Assembly (NCBI RefSeq): GCF_039939195.1
Contig: NZ_JBDUUH010000003.1
Span: 310,001 to 374,000 of the forward strand
Length of the DNA: 64,000 nt
Source: Foliimonas ilicis
GTDB lineage: Bacteria > Pseudomonadota > Alphaproteobacteria > Rhizobiales > Rhizobiaceae
Direction of reading: 5' to 3'
Made by a program: the position numbers and the translations under genes. Positions 43,703 through 50,565 of the stretch are shown here, one piece after another (position 1 is the first letter of the stretch; every line of letters starts with the position of its first letter). The notes under the pieces are model-generated. The model saw nothing but the letters and a program-made list of their open reading frames with translations. It did not search any database and was not told the origin of the DNA.

Positions 43703-45520
43703 TTAGTGATTGTCGCGTGGAATAACAGCGCTCTTCCCGTCGATCCCACCCTGCGCAAGGCGCTGATATGCGATGGCAGGCTCCAGAACTGCGCCGGTTT
43801 CAAGCTGCGAAACGATGCCGCGCTGTATCTCCTGCCACGGTGTCTGGTGAGCAGGATAGGCGAAGCCTCCAGCCTTCGCCAGCGCCTCACGACGCTCGGC
43901 CATGTCCTCCGGCGTTGTCAGAATGTCCGCCGTTCCGCGCTCCAGATCGATGCGTACACGGTCGCCTGTCCGCAACAGCGCCAACCCGCCGCCAACGGCT
44001 GCTTCCGGGGAAGCGTTGAGAATGGATGGAGAACCCGAAGTGCCGGATTGACGACCGTCACCTATGCAAGGAAGCGAGTGCACGCCACGCTTCAAAAGAT
44101 AATCCGGAGCGCGCATGTTGACGACTTCGGCCGCACCCGGATAGCCGATAGGGCCAGCCCCGCGCATGAACAGTACGGACTTCTCATCGATACCGACGGA
44201 CGGATCGTCGATGCGTGCATGATAATCTTCAGGCCCGTCGAACACGATCGCATTGCCTTCGAACGCCATCGGATCGTCCGGGTTCGCAAGATAGCGTTCG
44301 CGGAATTCCGGAGAGATCACCGAAAGCTTCATGATCGCGCTGTCGAACAGATTGCCGCGCAAGACCCGGAAACCGGCATGCGTTTTCAGCGGCTTGTCGA
44401 ACGGACGGATGACGTTCTCGTCCATGATTTCCGCGCCACGGCAATTGTCACCGAGGGATCGGCCGTTCACCGTCAGCGCGTCTTCCGCAATCAGCCCCTG
44501 CAGCATCAACTGGTTGACGACCGCCGGCACACCGCCTGCGTGATAATAATCCTCACCGAGATATTCACCGGCTGGCTGCAGATTGACGAGCAGCGGAATT
44601 TCTTCGCCATAGGTCTGCCAATCGTCGATGGAAAGCTCGACGCCGACATGGCGCGCAAGACCGTTCAGATGGATCGGCGCATTGGTAGAGCCGCCGATAG
44701 CCGAGTTGACGCGGATTGCATTTATGAACGCATCGCGCGTCAGAATGTCGGTCGGCTTGAGATCCTCATAGGCCATGTCGACGATGCGCTTGCCGGTCAG
44801 ATAAGCCACTTCCTGCCGGTCGCGGTAAGGCGCGGGGATCGCTGCCGAACCGGGCAATTGCATGCCGAGCGCTTCGGCAAGCGAGTTCATCGTCGTTGCC
44901 GTTCCCATCGTGTTGCAATAGCCGGTCGAGGGTGCCGACGAGGCTACGAGCTTGATGAAGCCCGCATAGTCGATTTCGCCCGCAGCCATCATTTCACGGG
45001 CCTTCCAGACGATGGTGCCGGAGCCGGTGCGTTCGCCCTTGAACCAGCCGTTCAGCATCGGGCCGACAGACAAGGCGATAGCCGGAATGTTCACAGTCGC
45101 CGCAGCCATCAGGCAAGCGGGCGTGGTCTTGTCGCAACCGATGGTCAGCACCACAGCGTCGAGCGGATAGCCATAGAGAATTTCGACAAGTCCTAGATAA
45201 GCGAGGTTGCGGTCCAGCCCCGCCGTCGGGCGCTTTCCCGTCTCCTGAATCGGGTGCACCGGAAATTCGATCGCGATGCCGCCCGCCTCGCGAATGCCGT
45301 CGCGCACGCGCTTGGCGAGTTCGAGATGGTGCCGGTTGCAGGGCGAAAGATCGGACCCCGTCTGCGCAATTCCGATGATCGGTTTGCCCGACTGTAGCTC
45401 GTCCAGCGTCAGGCCGTAATTCAGGTAGCGCTCCAGATAGAGCGCCGTCATGTCCGGGTTGGAAGGATTGTCGAACCACGCACGGGACCGCAAATTTCCT
45501 TGTTTGTGTTCTTTCGACAT
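43703..45520 (-). CDS. IlvD/Edd-family dehydratase, D-xylonate dehydratase-like
   Basis: 605 residues from ATG 45520 (GGAG 5 nt upstream). Iron-sulfur ligands expected for the family are visible: C61 (SPCNRHH), C129 in TIGCDKTTPAC, and C202 in STGYCNTMGTAT. The length and motifs (GIAQTGSDLSPCNRHH, FPVHPIQETGKRPTAALDR-like, SLPCIGDGRQSGTSGSPSILN, C-terminal PRDNH) closely recall Caulobacter XylD. The enzyme would dehydrate an aldonic acid to its 2-keto-3-deoxy derivative in the cytoplasm. First gene of the catabolic operon with a LacI-type palindrome 43-56 bp upstream. Which aldonate is used is unknown, since no aldolase or 2-keto-3-deoxy-acid dehydratase is in the window. Confidence 0.88.
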   Translation of the reverse strand: MSKEHKQGNLRSRAWFDNPSNPDMTALYLERYLNYGLTLDELQSGKPIIGIAQTGSDLSPCNRHHLELAKRVRDGIREAGGIAIEFPVHPIQETGKRPTAGLDRNLAYLGLVEILYGYPLDAVVLTIGCDKTTPACLMAAATVNIPAIALSVGPMLNGWFKGERTGSGTIVWKAREMMAAGEIDYAGFIKLVASSAPSTGYCNTMGTATTMNSLAEALGMQLPGSAAIPAPYRDRQEVAYLTGKRIVDMAYEDLKPTDILTRDAFINAIRVNSAIGGSTNAPIHLNGLARHVGVELSIDDWQTYGEEIPLLVNLQPAGEYLGEDYYHAGGVPAVVNQLMLQGLIAEDALTVNGRSLGDNCRGAEIMDENVIRPFDKPLKTHAGFRVLRGNLFDSAIMKLSVISPEFRERYLANPDDPMAFEGNAIVFDGPEDYHARIDDPSVGIDEKSVLFMRGAGPIGYPGAAEVVNMRAPDYLLKRGVHSLPCIGDGRQSGTSGSPSILNASPEAAVGGGLALLRTGDRVRIDLERGTADILTTPEDMAERREALAKAGGFAYPAHQTPWQEIQRGIVSQLETGAVLEPAIAYQRLAQGGIDGKSAVIPRDNH

Positions 45521-45562
45521 GACGACTCCGGACGGCTGTGCCGCAAAGGTATGATAATTTAA

Positions 45563-45576
45563 TGGCAGCGCTGCCA
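45563..45576. promoter_or_regulatory. LacI-type operator, copy 3, before the dehydratase operon
   Basis: Perfect 14-bp palindrome TGGCAGCGCTGCCA, 43 bp upstream of the dehydratase ATG. It has the same core as the two copies beside the lacI-type gene, 5.6 kb away. On the minus strand the sequence includes TTGGCA, which could serve as a -35 box, so binding would block transcription. Confidence 0.75.
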
Positions 45577-45727
45577 ATTCTCCTACACAATTAACCCGCT
45601 ACGCTCAAATGTAAATTCGTCGCGGGATGAATCCGGTGAAGAATCGCGCGAAATATGCGGGTTTTCAGGCAATGTGCTTGGCCACAGCCGCCAGATTGTG
45701 ATGAAAGAGCTTTTTGTGGAGGAATCG

Positions 45728-46369
45728 ATGATGAACGAGATCGTATTGCACGAATATTGGCGCTCTTCGGCGAGCTACCGCGTCCGTATCGCGCTCAATC
45801 TGCTCGGCGAATCCTATTCCAGCAAATCAGTTGATCTCCTCGGCGCGCAGCACAGGCAGGCTGAACACATCGCGCGCAATCCGCAGGGCCTGGTTCCGAC
45901 CATCGAAATCGATGGGCATCTTTTTTCGCAATCTCTGGCAATCATCGAATATCTGCAGGAAACGCGAAAGAACGCGGCATTCCTGACAGGAAATGCGGTC
46001 GACAGGCAACGGATTCGCGCGCTTTCCCATGCGATCGCAATGGACATTCACCCGGTTTGCAATCTTGCAGTCGTCGCAAAAGTCATGGCGCTCACGGATG
46101 GCGGTGACGCCGTGCGGCGCGAATGGATGCAGAGATTCATCGGCGAAGGGCTGGCCGCATTCGAAGTGATGCTTGCCTCCGCTGACACCGGCCGCTTTTG
46201 CCATGGCGATGAGCCGACCATGGCCGACATCTGTCTCATCCCGCAGCTTTACAATGCAATACGATGGGAGGTGGATATCGCGTCCTTCACCCGCATTCTT
46301 GAAATCGAGGCCGCGTGCAGCGAACTCCCGGCCTTCGCCGATGCACATCCCGACAAGGTTCGCCCCTGA
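45728..46369 (+). CDS. maiA: Maleylacetoacetate isomerase-like glutathione S-transferase (zeta class)
   Basis: 213 residues from ATG 45728, which has GGAGG 5 nt upstream. The zeta-class active-site motif is RSSASYRVRIALNL (residues about 11-25), with the glutathione-binding NPQGLVPTIEIDG and SQSLAIIEYL, and the C-terminal helical domain containing FCHGDEPTMADICLIPQLYNA. The enzyme converts maleylacetoacetate to fumarylacetoacetate with glutathione in tyrosine or gentisate breakdown. No hmgA or fahA gene is adjacent, so the pathway link cannot be shown here and another GST activity is possible. It sits alone between the divergent dehydratase operon and the cobalamin riboswitch. Confidence 0.78.
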   Translation: MMNEIVLHEYWRSSASYRVRIALNLLGESYSSKSVDLLGAQHRQAEHIARNPQGLVPTIEIDGHLFSQSLAIIEYLQETRKNAAFLTGNAVDRQRIRALSHAIAMDIHPVCNLAVVAKVMALTDGGDAVRREWMQRFIGEGLAAFEVMLASADTGRFCHGDEPTMADICLIPQLYNAIRWEVDIASFTRILEIEAACSELPAFADAHPDKVRP

Positions 46370-46413
46370 AGAGCGGTTTTACCGTTTGACCGTGAACGGC
46401 TTTCGCTGCTAGT

Positions 46414-46605
46414 CACCTTGCCGACGGTTCCGCGTCCAACGCGGATGAAAAAGGGAACACGGTGAAAGCCTTCACAGGCCAAATCCGTGGCTGTCCCCGC
46501 AACTGTAAGCGGCGAGTTTTCGTCAACAGGCCACTGGAGTAACACCTCTGGGAAGGCGACGAGAAACCGAGACCCGCAAGCCAGGAAACCTGCCGTCAGC
46601 CGTGG
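46414..46605 (+). promoter_or_regulatory. Cobalamin (adenosylcobalamin) riboswitch
   Basis: The conserved core elements occur in order: GGGAACACGGTGAAAGCC, GGCTGTCCCCGCAACTGTAA followed by GCGGCG, CCACTGG, GGGAAGGC, and GCCAGGAAACCTGCCG. They lie between the isomerase stop codon and the binding-protein gene on the plus strand. Cobalamin binding normally folds the RNA so that translation or transcription of the downstream genes is switched off. Boundaries are approximate to about 10 nt. Confidence 0.93.
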
Positions 46606-46653
46606 TCACGCGCGAAGCCATAGGGCGGGGTGTCCTTTTGGAGCGAACATTTC

Positions 46654-47826
46654 ATGCATGCGCATGGAATGCGTCCAATTCGCGGTGACGGAAGCCACAA
46701 AACAGGTCTTGCGATGCCGCTTTTTTACCGTTCTACCCTCAAAATCACACTTGCCGCCGCGTTCGCCGCATTTCTCGCGCAAGCAGCACATGCCGAATCC
46801 GTTGAGCTGACAGACGTCACCGGGCGCACTTTCGAAATGGAAGTGCCAGCCAAACGCGTCGTTCTCGGTCTTTACTTCGAAGATTACTGGGCGCTCGGCG
46901 GCGATGAAGCCATGGACAAGCTAGTCGGCATATCGAAGGCCGCCTGGAGCGACTGGCGTCCGGCAAACTGGCAGGCCTATCTCAAGGTTCGCCCATCGCT
47001 GGACGATATTCCGGATGTCGGTGAAGTCGAAGTAAGCACATTCTCGGTCGAAAAACTCATTTCGCTGAAGCCAGACGTCGCCATTCTTGCAGAGTGGCAG
47101 GTGCAGGGCATTGGTGCTGATTTCCAGCGCATCGTCGATGCGGGTATCCCGGTCGTCGTGGTGGATTACCATGCGCAGACCGAGGAACGTCACGTCGCCA
47201 GCACACGTTTGATCGGCAAGGTGATCGGTGCCGAGGAACAGGCCGAAAAGATCGCGCAGGAATATGAGAGCGCCGTTTCAGACGTGCGCGAGCGAATCGA
47301 GAAAGCCGGCAAGGAAAAACCATCGGTCTATATCGAACTCGGCAGCAAAGGTCCGCCGGAACAGGGGCCGAGCTATGGCGATTATATGTGGGGCAAGATT
47401 GCCGAAGTCGCTGGCGGCAAGAATATCACGCGCGAGATCGTGCGTAGCTGGGGGCCGGTCGCGCCCGAACAGGTGCTGGCTGCAAGGCCCGAAGTAATCG
47501 TCATGGCAGGCTCCGAATGGCGCCAGCACGCGACCGGTCAGTTGATGGGCGAGGGCGTTTCGAACGACGAGGCGCTAACCAGGCTGAAAGGTTTCACCGA
47601 ACGTCCGGGCTGGTCGGCCCTGCCTGCCGTCGAAAACGGCCGCGTCCACGGCATCTATCAGGGCGCATCGCGCACCATCATGGATTATACCTCCGTCCAG
47701 TATTTCGCGAAGGCGCTCTATCCCGACCTGTTCGAAGATATCGATCCGCAGGCGAACTATCTTGCCTTTTACGAACGCTATCTGCCGATCAAGCCGGAAG
47801 GCACCTTCATGATCGGCCTGAAATAG
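46654..47826 (+). CDS. Cobalamin-riboswitch-controlled ABC substrate-binding protein (FecB/BtuF fold)
   Basis: 390 residues from ATG 46654 (GGAG 10 nt upstream); ATG 46714, giving 370 residues, would put the signal peptide (MPLFYRSTLKITLAAAFAAF ... AAHA|ES) exactly at the N-terminus and is a good alternative. The mature part is a class III periplasmic binding protein: ELTDVTGRTFEMEVPAKRVV, FSVEKLISLKPDVAIL, VDAGIPVVVVDYH, and WGPVAPEQVLAARPEVIVMAG. Such proteins bind metal chelates or corrinoids and feed FecCD-type permeases. With the riboswitch in front, the ligand is likely a corrinoid, a cobalt chelate or a B12-sparing metal complex. It precedes the permease gene by 7 nt. Confidence 0.85.
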   Translation: MHAHGMRPIRGDGSHKTGLAMPLFYRSTLKITLAAAFAAFLAQAAHAESVELTDVTGRTFEMEVPAKRVVLGLYFEDYWALGGDEAMDKLVGISKAAWSDWRPANWQAYLKVRPSLDDIPDVGEVEVSTFSVEKLISLKPDVAILAEWQVQGIGADFQRIVDAGIPVVVVDYHAQTEERHVASTRLIGKVIGAEEQAEKIAQEYESAVSDVRERIEKAGKEKPSVYIELGSKGPPEQGPSYGDYMWGKIAEVAGGKNITREIVRSWGPVAPEQVLAARPEVIVMAGSEWRQHATGQLMGEGVSNDEALTRLKGFTERPGWSALPAVENGRVHGIYQGASRTIMDYTSVQYFAKALYPDLFEDIDPQANYLAFYERYLPIKPEGTFMIGLK

Positions 47827-47833
47827 CACCGCC

Positions 47834-48874
47834 ATGAGCGAGGCCGTCAACGCCGCGCTTTCGCGGTATCGAGCAGCGGAACGGAAGAAGGCAGTCCTCA
47901 TCGCGGGACTGCTGCTTCTTGCCGGTATTTCGCTCGTCTTCGATATCGCGACCGGACCTGCCTTGCTGCCGGTCTCCGAAGTGTTGTCGGCGCTCCTCAA
48001 CCGTGCCGGGGCAGATGCAACGACAGAGATAATCGTCTGGACGTTGCGCCTGCCAATGGCCCTGATGGCGATCATCGTCGGCATGGCCCTTGGCTCCAGC
48101 GGCGCGACCATGCAGACTCTTCTCGATAACCCGCTTGCGAGCCCCTACACGCTTGGGCTCGCATCTGCGGCGGGTTTTGGCGCATCGCTCGCCATTCTGA
48201 ACGGCGGCTGGGGGCTCAATCCGTTATTCGCGGTACCCGCCAGCGCCTTCGTCTTTGCCTGCATGGCATCCGCCCTGATCTACTCCGTCGGCAATATGCG
48301 CGGCATGATGGGCGATACGATGATCCTCGCCGGCATCGCCCTGATGTTCCTGTTTCACTCACTGCAATCGCTTTTGCAGTTCAATGCGACGCCCGAAGTC
48401 GGCCAGCAGATCGTCTTCTGGATGTTCGGCACGCTTGCCAAAGCCAACTGGACGAACCTGACCATCACGGCGATTGCCGTCGCATTCGCCTTGCCGTTCC
48501 TGATCCTCAATGCATGGAAACTTACCGCCCTTCGATTGGGCGAGGCGCGTGCGCGTTCGGTCGGCGTGTCTGTTTCCAATCTGCGGCTGGTCACGATTGC
48601 GCTGGTCTCGCTGATGACGGCAACCGCCATCAGCTTCGTCGGCACGATAGGTTTCATCGGCCTTGTCGCACCGCATATTGCGCGGATGCTGGTCGGCGAA
48701 GATCAGCGCTATCTGCTCGTTGCGTCGGGTTGCGTTGGTGCGGTGATGCTGTCCGCGGCTTCCGTCCTGTCGAAAATCATCATGCCCGGCGTGCTCTTGC
48801 CGGTCGGCATCGTCACGGCGATCATCGGCGTACCATTCTTCCTTCACCTGATACTTCGACGGTCGAGGCGATGA
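47834..48874 (+). CDS. FecCD/BtuC-type ABC permease
   Basis: 346 residues with about ten membrane helices and family motifs: RLPMALMAIIVGMALGSSGA, NPLASPYTLGLASAAGFGAS, GTIGFIGLVAPHIARMLVG and the C-terminal PGVLLPVGIVTAIIGVPFFL. It is the membrane component of the riboswitch-controlled importer. Its stop TGA is separated by one base from the ATPase start at 48876, so translation is likely coupled. Confidence 0.93.
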   Translation: MSEAVNAALSRYRAAERKKAVLIAGLLLLAGISLVFDIATGPALLPVSEVLSALLNRAGADATTEIIVWTLRLPMALMAIIVGMALGSSGATMQTLLDNPLASPYTLGLASAAGFGASLAILNGGWGLNPLFAVPASAFVFACMASALIYSVGNMRGMMGDTMILAGIALMFLFHSLQSLLQFNATPEVGQQIVFWMFGTLAKANWTNLTITAIAVAFALPFLILNAWKLTALRLGEARARSVGVSVSNLRLVTIALVSLMTATAISFVGTIGFIGLVAPHIARMLVGEDQRYLLVASGCVGAVMLSAASVLSKIIMPGVLLPVGIVTAIIGVPFFLHLILRRSRR

Positions 48875-48875
48875 C

Positions 48876-49661
48876 ATGCTATCGGTAAGAAACCTCGATC
48901 TCGCTCATGGAAAAATTCCAGTCGTCAGCGACCTGAACATCGATTTCCTGCGCGGCGAAGTCACCGGGATAGTCGGCCCGAATGGAGCCGGAAAATCGAC
49001 TTTCCTGCGCACGCTTTTCGGCGAGCACACCGCAAATCGCGGTGAACTCACGCTTGGCGATCAAAGCTTCAGCTTTACCAACCGCCGCAAATGGCAAAAA
49101 CGCATCGGCTTCATGCCGCAGGATACCGGCTATCATGGAGGCCTGACCGCGCTGGAAGTCGTGCTCCTAGGCTCGACAGAGCACCTTTCGCTGCGGCTTT
49201 CCGACGACGCCTTGCGTCGCGCGGCGACGGCGCTCGATAGCCTGGGCATCGCCGATCTTTCGCAACGTGAAATCGCGACGTTGAGCGGCGGACAGCGCCA
49301 GCTCGTCTATTTCGCGCAGGCATTGATGCGTGAGCCTGACGTGCTCCTGCTGGACGAACCGGTAAGCGCGCTCGACCTCCGCCACCAGATGCTGCTCATG
49401 AAGCATGTGCGCGACGTCACGCGGCAGCGCGGCGTGATTACGATCATCGTGCTCCATGATCTCAATCTCGCGTCGAGCTTCGCCGACCGGCTCATCATGA
49501 TCCATGATGGAAAGGCGGAGGTGGACGGCATTCCGCGCGATGTGCTTTCCAGCCAGCTTCTCGAGCGCGTCTACGGCGTGCAGACGCGTCTGCATTACGA
49601 CCCGGACGGACGGCCCTGGGTGCATGTTCACGACGCGCACGAGGTGCACAATGCACGATGA
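48876..49661 (+). CDS. FecE/BtuD-type ABC ATP-binding protein
   Basis: 261 residues. Walker A GPNGAGKSTFL (near residues 34-44), Q-loop GFMPQDTGYHGGLTALEVV, signature LSGGQRQLVYFAQAL, Walker B VLLLDEPVSALD and switch histidine in IVLHDLNLAS. It powers the importer encoded by the two preceding genes. The 3' end overlaps the methyltransferase gene by 11 nt. Confidence 0.92.
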   Translation: MLSVRNLDLAHGKIPVVSDLNIDFLRGEVTGIVGPNGAGKSTFLRTLFGEHTANRGELTLGDQSFSFTNRRKWQKRIGFMPQDTGYHGGLTALEVVLLGSTEHLSLRLSDDALRRAATALDSLGIADLSQREIATLSGGQRQLVYFAQALMREPDVLLLDEPVSALDLRHQMLLMKHVRDVTRQRGVITIIVLHDLNLASSFADRLIMIHDGKAEVDGIPRDVLSSQLLERVYGVQTRLHYDPDGRPWVHVHDAHEVHNAR

Positions 49662-50307
49662 ACCGAGCGTCCGGCAAGGCGTCACCGACTACTGGAACAA
49701 CCGTGCACCCTTGTTCGACGGGGCAGCGTCACACATTCGTCACGAGATGGAATGGCGAAATGTGCTGGAAGCGGCATTTGAGGTGGACGGCCCCAAGCGC
49801 GTCGTCGATCTGGGGTCCGGCACGGGCGCATGTGCGCTTCTGGCAGCCGGGCTTGGCCATAAGGTGACTGCCGTCGATGGGGCGGCTTCGATGCTGGATT
49901 GCGCACGCCAGTCCGCGGAAGAGCGTAACCTCGCCATCGATTTCGTCATCTCTTCTATCGAAGATTTTCAAGGACCCCCAGCGGCGTTCGACATCGTCAC
50001 TTTGAGGAACGTCCTCTGGACGATGGAAAACCCGCTCATAGCTTTGCAGATGGCTGCGAAATTGCTCAAAGCACGCGGAAAAGTTGTAATTGCCGATGCG
50101 CTCTGGTCGAAAGATCCGGCAAACCGCTCGGCATATTCCAACGAATTGGCCAAGCGCCTGCCATTCCATGCCGGACTGACGCAGGACGATGCAGAATCAC
50201 TTCTGGCACAGGCGGGATTCGGAAAGCCAAAATCGTGGCAACACTATTTCCCGGCTCCGCCCTATCCGGGCAACATTCCGTATTTCGTGATTTCAGCCGA
50301 AGTCTGA
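49651..50307 (+). CDS. Class I SAM-dependent methyltransferase in the cobalamin-controlled operon
   Basis: 218 residues from ATG 49651 (GAGGTG 5 nt upstream). The SAM-binding motif I is VVDLGSGTGACALLAAGLG, with acidic residue following in VTAVDGAASML, and the post-motif DIVTLRNVLWTMENP. It begins inside the ATPase gene, so it is translated with the importer. Being the last gene of a cobalamin-riboswitch operon, it may modify the imported chelate or corrinoid or a precursor; no substrate is indicated by sequence. It could also be a general small-molecule methylase of unrelated role. Confidence 0.85.
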   Translation: MHDEPSVRQGVTDYWNNRAPLFDGAASHIRHEMEWRNVLEAAFEVDGPKRVVDLGSGTGACALLAAGLGHKVTAVDGAASMLDCARQSAEERNLAIDFVISSIEDFQGPPAAFDIVTLRNVLWTMENPLIALQMAAKLLKARGKVVIADALWSKDPANRSAYSNELAKRLPFHAGLTQDDAESLLAQAGFGKPKSWQHYFPAPPYPGNIPYFVISAEV

Positions 50308-50565
50308 GCAGCTTTTGAGCCACAATCAGCGTGGCATATTTGTCACTTGGTGATAAATCTTTCCCTAAATTGTCAACTTATATTTGAACCGGCTCAACCC
50401 CGTTAATTCAATAAAATCAAATACTAAACATGATTAAAACGAGAAGCTTTTTCTTCTTGTCCCTCCTGTATGAAAAGATTCTCTAACCCATTGACCTTGC
50501 TCATTTATTGCAGCGCGATAAAGAGCAAGTATCGCTTTGGGCTATTGCAGTGAGGGGTCTGTTTA
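50308..50565 (+). other. AT-rich leader/promoter region of the TonB-dependent receptor
   Basis: 258 bp noticeably richer in A and T than the surrounding genes. It probably contains an iron- or ligand-regulated promoter for the receptor gene; TTGACC near 50490 could be a -35 box but no good -10 is at the right spacing. GAGGGG lies about 7 nt before the receptor ATG. No further riboswitch motif was seen here. Confidence 0.4.

Noticed and set aside
43532..45196. 554-codon plus-strand frame opposite the dehydratase gene
   Set aside because: The minus strand carries a full IlvD/Edd dehydratase with its cysteines. The plus frame has no conserved motif and spans an intergenic region.
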